From Mesorhizobium sp. WSM2240 (GTDB lineage: Bacteria; Pseudomonadota; Alphaproteobacteria; Rhizobiales; Rhizobiaceae): a stretch of DNA of 64,000 nt. The notes under the pieces were generated by a model, which saw only the letters and a program-made list of their open reading frames with translations, was not told the origin of the DNA and did not search any database. The stretch lies in NCBI RefSeq assembly GCF_040438645.1, contig NZ_CP159253.1, positions 1,240,001-1,304,000 on the forward strand, read 5' to 3'. Numbering within the stretch: the first letter of the stretch is position 1; each line of letters begins with the position of its first letter. Position numbers and translations under genes: made by a program. Shown here piece after piece: positions 31,077 to 39,250 of the stretch.

Positions 31077-32801
31077 CTACATCGTTGCGGCGCGGTCGCG
31101 GGCGAGCGCCCTCGACAATAGAATGACGGGCACGGTCGCGGTCACGATGATCAGCAGCGCCGCCACAGCCCCGTCCTCGACCACCGCGCGCGAGGCGTTC
31201 TCATAAACCAGCGTCGCTAGCGTGTTGAAGCCGAAGGGTCGGAGCAGGATGGTTGCCGAAAGCTCCTTCACCGTGTCGACGAAGACCAGCACCAGCGCGG
31301 TCAGTATCGCCGGCTGCAGCAGCGGCAGCAGTACGAGCGCCGCGCTCTTCGCCGGCGTCTTGCCGAGGCTGCGGGCGGCTTCGTCGAGGTGAGGGGGCAA
31401 CTTCTCCATGCCGGAGCGGACCGCGCCTTCAGCCAGCGCCAGGAAACGGATCGTGCAGGCGAGGATGACGGCGGCGGCCGATCCCGTCAGCAGGAGCCCG
31501 GTCGAAACGCCGAACGCCTCTCTGGCGAAATGGTCGACGGCGTTGTCGAAGCGGGCGAGCGCGAAGAGCAGGCCCAGGCCCAGGATCGTGCCGGGCAGCG
31601 CGTAGCCGACCGAGCCGATGCGCACCAGCCAGACGGTCAGGCGCGAGCGCGACAGCCGCACTGCGTTGATGAGGAGCAGCGCCAGCGCGATGGTGAGCAG
31701 CGCGGCAGCGCTCGCCGTGAAGATGCTGTTGACGAAAGCCTTCGCGAGATCGGCATTGAGCAGGTAGTGGAGCCGGCGCGAGGCGTATTGTCCGAACACG
31801 AGAAGCGGAATGCCGAAGCCGAACAGGACCGGCAGGCTCACCGCGACCAGCACGCCTATCTGGCCGGGCACGCTCAGCCGAACGCGCGGCGGACGAGCCT
31901 TCAACTGGGTGGCGCGTACGTTGTGGAAGCGCTGCCTGCGCCTGGCGAACTGCTCGGCGGCTAGCAAAAGCAGCACGAGGATGAGCATGATCAAGGCGAG
32001 CTGGGCGGCGCCCTCCAGGCTGCTGCGGTTGATCCAGGTTGTGAAGACGGCGGTGGTCAATGTGCGCACGCCGAGAAACTCTGACGCGCCGATGTCGTTG
32101 ATCGTCTCCATCAGCACCAGCGCGACACCCGCGCCGATCGCCGGCCGCGCCACCGGTAGGAGCACGCGGAAGAAAACCTTCGCCGGCCTTGCGCCGAGTG
32201 TGCGCGCGACATCGGCGATGTTGCGGCCCTGCATCAGGAACACCACGCGGCTGGTCAGATAGACATATGGATAGAGGACGCAGGTGAGCACGAAGGCCGC
32301 GCCCCCGGTCGAGCGGATTTCGGGGAACCAGTATTGCCGCGGATTGTCGAAACCGAACACCGCCCTCAAAGCCGACTGCACCGGGCCGCTGAACAGGAAG
32401 AATTCGCCGAACGCGTAAGCCGCCAGATAGGGCGGCACGGCGAGCGGCAAAACCAGCGCCCAGGAGAAGAACGGGCGCAGCGGAAAATCGTAGCCAACGA
32501 CAAGCCAGGCGGTGGCGACGCCGATAATCGCGGTGCCGATCGACACCATGACCAGCAGATGGAGCGTGGTGAGGGTGGCGCCGGGCAGGACGTTGCGGGC
32601 GAGGTGAGGCCAGTCCTCCCCCGTGCCGGAGAGAGCGATTGCCGCCAGCGTGATGACGGGGAGCAGGACGATGGCGCAGATGGCCACGGTCAACGCAACG
32701 ACAAAGGGATGGCGATAGCGCTTCACGCGCCCGGTCGCGGCTGCCTGCGGCAAGTCCACGCCAGTGGTCATTTGCGGTGCGTCGTCTTTGGCCAGCATCA
32801 T
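31077..32801 (-). CDS. fbpB: iron(III) ABC transporter, fused permease
   Basis: 574-aa inner-membrane permease made of two six-helix halves, as in FbpB/SfuB. Both EAA loops are visible: ADVARTLGARPAKVFFRVLLPVARP near residue 200 and DEAARSLGKTPAKSAALVLLPLLQP near 485. It imports iron delivered by FbpA, 68 bp upstream with an attenuator hairpin between them. No ATPase (fbpC) follows; the next gene is convergent. Two ATGs in tandem at 32801/32798 make the start ambiguous by one codon. Confidence 0.92.
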   Translation of the reverse strand: MMLAKDDAPQMTTGVDLPQAAATGRVKRYRHPFVVALTVAICAIVLLPVITLAAIALSGTGEDWPHLARNVLPGATLTTLHLLVMVSIGTAIIGVATAWLVVGYDFPLRPFFSWALVLPLAVPPYLAAYAFGEFFLFSGPVQSALRAVFGFDNPRQYWFPEIRSTGGAAFVLTCVLYPYVYLTSRVVFLMQGRNIADVARTLGARPAKVFFRVLLPVARPAIGAGVALVLMETINDIGASEFLGVRTLTTAVFTTWINRSSLEGAAQLALIMLILVLLLLAAEQFARRRQRFHNVRATQLKARPPRVRLSVPGQIGVLVAVSLPVLFGFGIPLLVFGQYASRRLHYLLNADLAKAFVNSIFTASAAALLTIALALLLINAVRLSRSRLTVWLVRIGSVGYALPGTILGLGLLFALARFDNAVDHFAREAFGVSTGLLLTGSAAAVILACTIRFLALAEGAVRSGMEKLPPHLDEAARSLGKTPAKSAALVLLPLLQPAILTALVLVFVDTVKELSATILLRPFGFNTLATLVYENASRAVVEDGAVAALLIIVTATVPVILLSRALARDRAATM

Positions 32802-32815
32802 GAACTCGCAACGAG

Positions 32816-32845
32816 AAAAGGCCGGACCGCTTTCACGGACCGGCC
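32816..32845 (-). terminator. attenuator-like hairpin between fbpA and fbpB
   Basis: On the minus strand GGCCGGTCCG-TGAAAG-CGGTCCGGCC (10-bp arms with one internal mismatch) is followed by TTTTCTC. Placed 25 bp after the fbpA stop, it probably ends most transcripts so that binding protein exceeds permease, a common arrangement in binding-protein-dependent systems. Confidence 0.72.
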
Positions 32846-32869
32846 TTCGCGCGTCTTCACAAACCAGGC

Positions 32870-33919
32870 TTAGCTCGACGGGCCGTCATCGACGCCGACG
32901 CGGTCGACCATCTCGGAAGCCGTCTTGCGGTTCTTTGCGATGTCGGCGAGCGGCAGCGTGTCGGCCTTAAGTTCGCCGAACGCCTTCACCACGTCGGACG
33001 GTTCGAGGCCCGGCTCGACCGGATATTCGAACACCTGCTCGGCATAGATCTGCTGCGCCTTGTCGCTCGACAGGAACTGGATCAGCTTCACGCCGTTGTC
33101 GCGGTTCGGCGAGTTCTTGGCGAGGGCTGCGCCCGAAATGTTCACATGCGTGCCGCCTTCCTCGAAAGTCGGGAAGATCACGTTGATGGCTGCCGCCCAT
33201 TCCTTCTGCTCGGGCTCCTTCTCGTTGGTCTGCATCAGACCGACATAGTAGGTGTTGCCGAGCGCGATGTCGCATTCGCCGGCCGCAATGGCCTTGGCCT
33301 GGTCGCGATCGCCGCCGTCGGGCTTGCGCGCCAGATTTGCCTTAAGACCCTTCATCCATTCTTCGGCCTTTTCCGCGCCCCAATGAGCGATGGCTGCCGA
33401 AAACAGCGCGAGGTTATAGTCGTGCTGGCCGGAGCGGATGCAGATCCTGCCCTTCCATTTGGGGTCGGCGAGATCGGCGTAGGTCAGCGCCGTGTCGGTC
33501 ACCCGGTCCTTCGACGCGTAGACGACGCGGGCGCGCTTGGTGACGCCGAACCAGTGGCCTTCCGGATCGCGGTATTCGGCCGGCAGGTTGCCGTTGACCG
33601 TCGCGTCGTCCAGCGCCTGCGTGACGCCCTTTTCCTTGGCGTTGGTAAGGCGGGCGATGTCGACCGTCAGGATCACGTCGGCCGGCGAATTCGTGCCCTC
33701 TGCCAGGATGCGGTCTTCCAGGCCCTTGTCGAGGAACAGTACCTCGGTCTCGATGCCGGTTTCGGCCGTGAAGGCATCGAGCACCGGCTTGATCAGGTCG
33801 GGCTGGCGATAAGAATAGATGTTCACCGTGCCGTCGGCGAGCGCCGAGCCGGCGAACAATGCGGCAAATGCGAATGCTGCGCAGCCGGCCGCTTTCGACC
33901 GGGCTTTCGTGAAGGTCAT
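32870..33919 (-). CDS. fbpA: iron(III)-binding periplasmic protein
   Basis: 349 aa. Residues 1-28 are a Sec signal peptide (cleavage after SALA). The mature start TVNIYSYRQPDLIKPVLDAF is typical of FbpA/FutA-type receptors; YSYRQ supplies a tyrosine often used for iron, and GNTYYVGLM near 225 supplies the adjacent Tyr pair. AGGAG lies eight bases before ATG 33919. Expression is probably controlled by Irr through the palindrome 131 bp upstream. Confidence 0.92.
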   Translation of the reverse strand: MTFTKARSKAAGCAAFAFAALFAGSALADGTVNIYSYRQPDLIKPVLDAFTAETGIETEVLFLDKGLEDRILAEGTNSPADVILTVDIARLTNAKEKGVTQALDDATVNGNLPAEYRDPEGHWFGVTKRARVVYASKDRVTDTALTYADLADPKWKGRICIRSGQHDYNLALFSAAIAHWGAEKAEEWMKGLKANLARKPDGGDRDQAKAIAAGECDIALGNTYYVGLMQTNEKEPEQKEWAAAINVIFPTFEEGGTHVNISGAALAKNSPNRDNGVKLIQFLSSDKAQQIYAEQVFEYPVEPGLEPSDVVKAFGELKADTLPLADIAKNRKTASEMVDRVGVDDGPSS

Positions 33920-34049
33920 GACACTCTCCTGTCCGTCGAGGGGTTAAAGGCCCCGGGGAACGCGTTCCTCTGTCGGCTCCGTCGTCGAAACCGAACGTCT
34001 ATTGGGCGAAATCCGGCGGAGGGTCAATAGAAAGAGCAACAAATTCAAT

Positions 34050-34070
34050 AGTTTAGAATAATTCTAAACT
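34050..34070. promoter_or_regulatory. Irr box (iron control element) upstream of fbpA
   Basis: A perfect 10-bp inverted repeat with one central base, AGTTTAGAAT-A-ATTCTAAACT. Its core TTTAGAA-N3-TTCTAAA matches the iron control element bound by the haem-dependent regulator Irr of Rhizobiales. Lying 131 bp ahead of the fbpA start, it fits activation of iron uptake under iron limitation. The rest of the 254-bp gap shows only the fbpA ribosome site. Confidence 0.8.
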
Positions 34071-34173
34071 GGACTAATATACGCAGCTTTTCAATGACTT
34101 GTGCGAGTATCGCTTCAAAACGCAACGCAAATCCGTTTGCTGCGGCTTGACGTAACGTCAAGAAAGGCCCTGC

Positions 34174-37100
34174 TCAGTCCGCCAGCACCCGCGTGGAAGG
34201 GAAGGTAATCTCGACCAGCGTACCTTCACCGGGCGTCGAATTGATGGAGAATCGCGCCCGGTTGGCCTCGACCATGGCCTTGGTGAGCGGCAGGCCGAGC
34301 CCGGTGCCGTCTCCGCGCGTCCGCTTCAGCGAATTGATCTGCTTGAACGGTTTCAGCGCCTGCTCGATCTCCGCCTGGCTCATGCCCACGCCGGTGTCGC
34401 GCATCCGGATGACGACATCGCCGGATGGTTCGTAGGCGGTCGAGATGATGACCTGCCCGCCGGCCTGCGTATAGCGCACCGCGTTCGACAATATGTTGAG
34501 CGCGATCTGGCGCACGCTGCGCAGATCGGCGACGACTTCCGGCAGCTTGGAAGCGAAACTCGAGCGGATGATGACCCGCTCGCGATTGGCCTGCGGCTGC
34601 ATCATGGCGACGGTCTCGGCCAGCGTGTCGTTGAGCGAGACGGCCTCATAGGCCATCTCCTGCTGGCCGGCCTCGATCTTGGAAATGTCGAGCAGATCGT
34701 TGACGAGGTCGAGCACGTGGTTGCCCGAGCGGTTGATGTCGCGCAGATAGTCGCGGTAGCGGTCGTTGGCTATAGGGCCGAAGCGCTCGTCGACCATCAA
34801 CTCGGAAAAGCCGATAATGGCGTTGAGGGGCGTGCGGATCTCATGGCTGACCCGCGCCAGGAAGTCGGTCTTCTGCGAAGACGCCCGTTCGGCAAGCGCG
34901 CGCGCTTGCGTCAATTCCTCCTCGGCGCGCTTCCATTGGGTGATATCGCGCACCACGGCGCAATAGCCGCTGTCATTGGGCAGCTTGCCGATGGTCATGA
35001 ACAGCGGGATGAAGCGGCCCTGGGCCTCGCGGCCGATGACCTCGCGGCCGTCGTTCAGAACGCTCGCCACGCCATGATCGGACAGGCCGTTCAGATAGTC
35101 GCGCGCCGCGCGCTGGCTCTCGATAGCGAACAGCGAGATGAACGGCTTGCCGGCGACCTCGTCGCTGTCGAAGGAGAACAGCGCCTCCGCCGGCCGGCTG
35201 ATCGAGCGGATGGAGCCGTCATTGGCAATCAGCACCACACCGTCGGTCGCCGTGTCGATGATGGTGCGCATCTCCGCCAAGCGGGTGCGCAATTCCTGCA
35301 CTTCGGCGGAACGGTCCGGCGCGGGCTCGGCCGGGAGCTCTTCCTCTCCGGTGCGCCGCACAACCAGCATCAGCGCCTTGCCGCCGTTCCAGGGCACCGA
35401 GCGCAGCAGCGCGTCGATCGGGAATTCCAGCCCATCGCGAGTCGAAAGCCTGAGCGAGCGGTCCGCCTCGTCATGCTGGTCGTCGCCGTAAGGAGCGGAA
35501 AACAGCGCGTCGAGCCCGCCCGCTTCCGCCAATTGCTCGACGGAATCGTAGCCGGTCAGATGTAGGAATTCGTCATTGGCGTAGTGAAGCGCGTCGCCCG
35601 AATGGATCAGCACCGGAACCGGCAGTTTTGCCAGTATGCCGGTATTGGCCGCCAGTATTTTCCGCGGCTCGGCTTCGGCGGCTTCGCCCGCTTCGCTTGG
35701 TTCTGCGGCTTCGCCCGGCTCAACACCGTCGCTTTCTGCCGCGCCTGAAAGTTCCACAGGCTCCGGAACTTCGGCCCCTTCTTCCGCGTCTGGTTCGTTC
35801 TCGGCAGGCTCGGAAGGCTCGGCCTTAGCTTCCGCTTCGACGGCCTCTGATTCCCCAGGCTCTGTGATCTCCTCGGCGGCGGCTTCCGCAGCCTCTTCGA
35901 TTTCCACGGCCGCTACCGGTTCCGTGGCCGCCTGATCCTCGGCGGGGGCAATTGGCTCGGGGAGCTGCTGCGCTGGGGCCTCGGCGGCCGGCGGAGTTTC
36001 GTCCGCGGCTTCGGACGGCGTGGCGGTGGCCTCGCCCTTTTTCGACCGAGCCTCGGCCGCCGCCTTGGCGGCTTCCTCCAGCATTTCGGCTTCGGCCGTC
36101 GGAGCTTCGGCGACAGGGCTTGGGGGCTGCGCCTTTCCGGCGGCATCGGCCGCAGTTTTTTCGGCAGCGGGGGTGGCCTCCTGCGTGGCCGTCGCCTCCG
36201 CTTGCTCTGGCGCGGTGGGCTCGCCGATCAGCCTCAGCCGCTCGCCGATTTCGCGGAACGCGCTGCGCTCGATGCTCGACAGGCCGCCCCTTTCGGGAGC
36301 GGACTGGCGGTGCTCGGCGAGTCGGATCACCTTGTCCGCGAAACGGCGGTCCGGCTTCGGGACGATTGCCAGCGCCGGCACCTCGCCCTTGAACGGGTCG
36401 GCGGTATCGGGTTCGCTTCCGTCAGTCTCGTGCTGCGGGGTCTCGGCCGGCGGTTCGGCAGGCTGAGCCGCAGCCGTTTTCTCGGGCGGCGCAACCAGGA
36501 CCATGCCGATCTCCTCCGGGTCGGCGACCGCGTCGCCGCTGCGCGCCACGCCGAAGCCGCGGAAGCCCTGGAAATCGCGGTCGCGGCCATAGACGGGCAG
36601 GGCGGCCAGGTCGACCGGAATTTTCAGCGCGGTTCCGGCGACCGGCCACAGCACCGATCGGCCCGACCAGGTGTCACGGCGGTCGAGCAGGCCGGCGATA
36701 TCGCCCGACGGGTCAAGCGCGAAAGTAGCGGCGACATCCTCGAAGCGCCTGCCTACGACATCAGCCGCGAGCGCGCCGACGGCATCGGCGAATTCAGGCG
36801 AGACGGCGCTGAACCTGCCTTCCGCGTCGGTGCGCCAGACAAACCGCACCGGCGTCGTTGCGCGCTCCGTCGCGACAGGAGCGGGTGTTTCCGCCTCCCG
36901 GGTTTCTGGCTGCTCGCCGACCTGTGATGATTGATCATGCGAAGGCTCGCGGGCCGCGCTGAAATACCAGTTGTCGAGCTGCGCCGGCGCTTCGCCGGCG
37001 GGCTTTTCGCGGACATCCGGCGTAGGCTTCTCGTCGGCGGCTGGTGCTGCTGCCGGCTCCGCGGCCGCGCGCGTTGCCGAATTGTCCTGCTCGATCGCAT

Positions 37101-37857
37101 CGGCGCCAGCCACAGGTTCCGGCTCTTGCTCGCGACCCGCGGGTTGGGCCCCGTCTGCGCCTTCGTCAGTCGCAAATTCTTCGCCGGCGGCCCGGCGTTC
37201 GTCGATCACCACCAGGAGGTGCCGCGCCGGCTCGTCGGTGAGCCGCGCCAGACCCGCCGGCAACCGGGCCGATCCGCCGCGGATGACGCGCCGGGCAATA
37301 CGCTCCGGTCCGCCGCCGATTTCCGCGACGAGGGCGGCGAGCGTCTCATGCGAAATGCCGAGTTCGTCAAAGCCGGCTGAAGCCGCCTCGACCTCGCCGC
37401 GCCCATCGATGAAGGCGACGAAATGGCCGGGCTCGTTGAAGCCGCCGATCGCGCGCTCGGCCGCTTCCGCCGGACCGCGTGACGCCGCTTGCGCGATAGG
37501 GGCCGCCAGCAAAATTGCCTTTTCGCCGTCCGGAAGCGTCAGCGCGCTGGCGATGAAAGCGACGGCATGGCTGGTTACGCCCGTTGTCATGCGCACCATC
37601 AGCGGCCTGTCGCGTCCGATATCCGGATACCCTCTCACGGCCATGATCTGGCGTCTGGCGGGCAGGCTGAGGCGGCTCGGCGCGCCGATGATCGCCTCGA
37701 TGTCGTCATGGCCGAACAGTGCTGCGCCCGGGCCATTGGCCCAGATCACCTGTTCGAGATCTGTTGAAAGGATCGCCAGCGCATCGCCGGCGGCAAAGCG
37801 CTCGCGCACCTCGTCGAGCACGACAACGTCGATGAAGGAATAGGCTTCTGACGGCAT
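34174..37857 (-). CDS. PdhS-like PAS sensor histidine kinase (PleC/DivJ group)
   Basis: About 1227 aa, soluble. A PAS-like N-terminus (LSTDLEQVIWANGPGAALFG) comes first, then a PAS at ~400-520, an extremely Ala/Glu/Pro-rich linker (~550-780), two further PAS domains, the DHp box FLARVSHEIRTPLNAIIGFSE (near 990) and a HATPase domain ending GDGTGLGLPLTKAMVEANRA. The PLNAIIGFSELM...ERFGPI pattern and the missing membrane helices fit PdhS of Brucella or CbrA of Sinorhizobium, which control the DivK/CtrA cell-cycle pathway. The start could also be ATG 37881. Divergent from the phasin. Confidence 0.85.
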   Translation of the reverse strand: MPSEAYSFIDVVVLDEVRERFAAGDALAILSTDLEQVIWANGPGAALFGHDDIEAIIGAPSRLSLPARRQIMAVRGYPDIGRDRPLMVRMTTGVTSHAVAFIASALTLPDGEKAILLAAPIAQAASRGPAEAAERAIGGFNEPGHFVAFIDGRGEVEAASAGFDELGISHETLAALVAEIGGGPERIARRVIRGGSARLPAGLARLTDEPARHLLVVIDERRAAGEEFATDEGADGAQPAGREQEPEPVAGADAIEQDNSATRAAAEPAAAPAADEKPTPDVREKPAGEAPAQLDNWYFSAAREPSHDQSSQVGEQPETREAETPAPVATERATTPVRFVWRTDAEGRFSAVSPEFADAVGALAADVVGRRFEDVAATFALDPSGDIAGLLDRRDTWSGRSVLWPVAGTALKIPVDLAALPVYGRDRDFQGFRGFGVARSGDAVADPEEIGMVLVAPPEKTAAAQPAEPPAETPQHETDGSEPDTADPFKGEVPALAIVPKPDRRFADKVIRLAEHRQSAPERGGLSSIERSAFREIGERLRLIGEPTAPEQAEATATQEATPAAEKTAADAAGKAQPPSPVAEAPTAEAEMLEEAAKAAAEARSKKGEATATPSEAADETPPAAEAPAQQLPEPIAPAEDQAATEPVAAVEIEEAAEAAAEEITEPGESEAVEAEAKAEPSEPAENEPDAEEGAEVPEPVELSGAAESDGVEPGEAAEPSEAGEAAEAEPRKILAANTGILAKLPVPVLIHSGDALHYANDEFLHLTGYDSVEQLAEAGGLDALFSAPYGDDQHDEADRSLRLSTRDGLEFPIDALLRSVPWNGGKALMLVVRRTGEEELPAEPAPDRSAEVQELRTRLAEMRTIIDTATDGVVLIANDGSIRSISRPAEALFSFDSDEVAGKPFISLFAIESQRAARDYLNGLSDHGVASVLNDGREVIGREAQGRFIPLFMTIGKLPNDSGYCAVVRDITQWKRAEEELTQARALAERASSQKTDFLARVSHEIRTPLNAIIGFSELMVDERFGPIANDRYRDYLRDINRSGNHVLDLVNDLLDISKIEAGQQEMAYEAVSLNDTLAETVAMMQPQANRERVIIRSSFASKLPEVVADLRSVRQIALNILSNAVRYTQAGGQVIISTAYEPSGDVVIRMRDTGVGMSQAEIEQALKPFKQINSLKRTRGDGTGLGLPLTKAMVEANRARFSINSTPGEGTLVEITFPSTRVLAD

Positions 37858-37995
37858 AAGCTGACTTGACCACCCTTGCATGGACGCCGCAATTAACCGT
37901 TTGTTAATAAAACTCGCGGGTTCGCGCGTCCACAAAACAGCGCGTGAGCAACCCCGGAAACTCGGTGTTTGGTTAACGCGGAATCGCGGATTTGG

Positions 37996-38023
37996 TGCAA
38001 CGCAACAATTATGTTGCAACGCA
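37996..38023. promoter_or_regulatory. tandem TGC-N3-GCA motifs, candidate PhaR operator
   Basis: Two identical TGCAACGCA sequences (37996-38004 and 38015-38023) spaced 19 bp start to start, about two helical turns. Together they form an imperfect dyad running TGGTGC...GCACCA. PhaR regulators of polyhydroxybutyrate synthesis bind TGC-N3/4-GCA type sites in front of phasin genes, and the phasin starts 80 bp downstream. Confidence 0.6.
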
Positions 38024-38102
38024 CCATTACTTGTAGTATATGCACGTCATGCATGAACGAGACGGCCTTCGTGAAGGCTGTCCACCGAAAAAGGATGGAA
38101 AT

Positions 38103-38567
38103 ATGTCCAAGACCGCAGGCAAGACCGCTGAGACCATCGGAAACGTCGAATTCCCGACCTTCGACGCCTCCAAAGCCTCCGACCAGTTCCGCGCTATCGC
38201 CGAGAAGGGCGTCGAGCAGTCGAAGGAAGCTTATTCGAAGTTGAAGACCGGGGCCGAGACCACCCAGAAGGCCATCGAATCGACCATCGAGACCGCCAAG
38301 GCTGCCGGCAACGACGTTTCGCTGAAGACGATCGCCGCCATGCGCGCCAACGCCGAAGCCGGCTTCTCGCACCTCGAGGCTCTGCTTACCGTGAAGTCCG
38401 TTTCCGAGTTCGTCGAACTGCAGACCGCCTTCCTGCGCAAGGGCGTCGAGATGACCGTCGAGCAGGCCAAGGACCTCCAGGCCGTCAGCACCAAAGCCGC
38501 CGAGGACGTGTCCAAGCCGATGAAGGACGTTTTCGAGAAGGCGATGAAGGAACTCAAGGTCGCCTGA
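38103..38567 (+). CDS. phasin family protein
   Basis: 154-aa acidic, highly helical phasin, which coats polyhydroxybutyrate granules. The family core is seen in FPTFDASKASDQFRAIAEKGVEQSKEAYSKLK (15-50) and SEFVELQTAFLRKGVEMTVEQAKDLQAVSTKAAEDVSKPMK (100-145). I chose ATG 38103 because AAGGATGG precedes it; an upstream in-frame ATG at 38040 overlaps the promoter. Its transcript continues into three CCUCCUCCC hairpins, the last of which is a terminator. Confidence 0.92.
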   Translation: MSKTAGKTAETIGNVEFPTFDASKASDQFRAIAEKGVEQSKEAYSKLKTGAETTQKAIESTIETAKAAGNDVSLKTIAAMRANAEAGFSHLEALLTVKSVSEFVELQTAFLRKGVEMTVEQAKDLQAVSTKAAEDVSKPMKDVFEKAMKELKVA

Positions 38568-38592
38568 CGCGTTCAGTCGACGAGAAATACCT

Positions 38593-38700
38593 GAAAGGCG
38601 GTATCCTCCTCCCACCGCCTTTCGGGAACGCGGCCAGCACCTCCTCCCGCTGGTCGGACATAGGAAAAAGGCCGGCACCTCCTCCCGCCGGCCTTTTTCT
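38593..38700 (+). ncRNA. cuckoo/CcsR-type RNA: three hairpins each with CCUCCUCCC loop
   Basis: Three consecutive hairpins follow the phasin stop. Hairpin 1: perfect 10-bp arms GAAAGGCGGT/ACCGCCTTTC (38593-38602, 38614-38623). Hairpin 2: 38631-38638 with 38649-38656, eight pairs including one G-U. Hairpin 3: AAAAAGGCCGGC/GCCGGCCTTTTT (38665-38676, 38687-38698), which also works as the intrinsic terminator. The loops differ in their first base(s), but each displays CCTCCTCCC exactly (38605-38613, 38640-38648, 38678-38686). This is the signature of the alphaproteobacterial cuckoo/CcsR RNAs, whose anti-Shine-Dalgarno-like loops can pair with GGAGG. It may be processed from the phasin mRNA. Confidence 0.85.
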
Positions 38701-38892
38701 TTGCCGGGACGCACCATTCTCCGGCAATTCGTTCGCTTCGAGCGCTGGGCTTGCGCCCTGCGGCGAAATCGAACGGCAACTCCGCCCCAAACGTCTTGAA
38801 ATGTCGTTCGTTTGCCCGTATTGGACGCTTCGTCGGCGATAGGCGCCTGCATTGGACCCTGCTAGGTCCAGGCAATACCGCCGCCCGAATGT

Positions 38893-38969
38893 GCGGTTGT
38901 AGCTCAGTTGGTTAGAGCGCCGGATTGTGGATCCGGAGGTCGGTGGTTCGAGCCCACCCAACCGTACCA
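38893..38969 (+). tRNA. tRNA-His (GTG anticodon)
   Basis: A 77-nt cloverleaf with encoded CCA: acceptor GCGGTTG/CAACCGT, D arm AGCTCAGTTGGTTAGAGC, anticodon arm CCGGATTGTGGATCCGG (GTG anticodon) and T arm GGTGGTTCGAGCCCACC. Position 73 is A and the base before G1 is T, so the usual extra G-1 of tRNA-His is not encoded; G1 faces T72. This matches the derived alphaproteobacterial type of tRNA-His. Confidence 0.97.
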
Positions 38970-39220
38970 AACTGCTCTCAACGATTTCAGTTATTTGGCT
39001 GTTCCGACCGGCCGCCATCAGCGCCACTTCATGTCACGTCATGAAGGCGTTCCCTGACGGTTCGTAACAGTTGCAACGGAAGCGGGCTCAATTGGCCTTC
39101 CGACTGCTTGTTATGTTCTTTGGCCCACGCTTATCACGCGAGAAACCCGCCGCGAACAAGAGGGCTTGAAGACCGCGACTGGCTTCTTCTTTCCAAGGGA
39201 TGCATCGGAATCCAGGAATG

Positions 39221-39242
39221 AAAACCCCGGCCTGAGCCGGGG
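39221..39242 (-). terminator. intrinsic terminator of the Arg/Trp-rich gene
   Basis: Minus-strand CCCCGGC-TCAG-GCCGGGG followed by TTTTC, only 9 bp after the stop codon at 39251-39253. Its position supports the reading of 39251-39624 as a single expressed gene. The remaining ~250 bp between it and tRNA-His show no feature I can support. Confidence 0.8.
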
Positions 39243-39250
39243 AATTCAGT

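Noticed and set aside
38554..39027. Minus-strand frame encoding GGLEPPTSGSTIRRSNQLSYNR
   Set aside because: It is the antisense translation of tRNA-His plus the phasin terminator; this peptide is a common artefact of annotating across tRNA genes.
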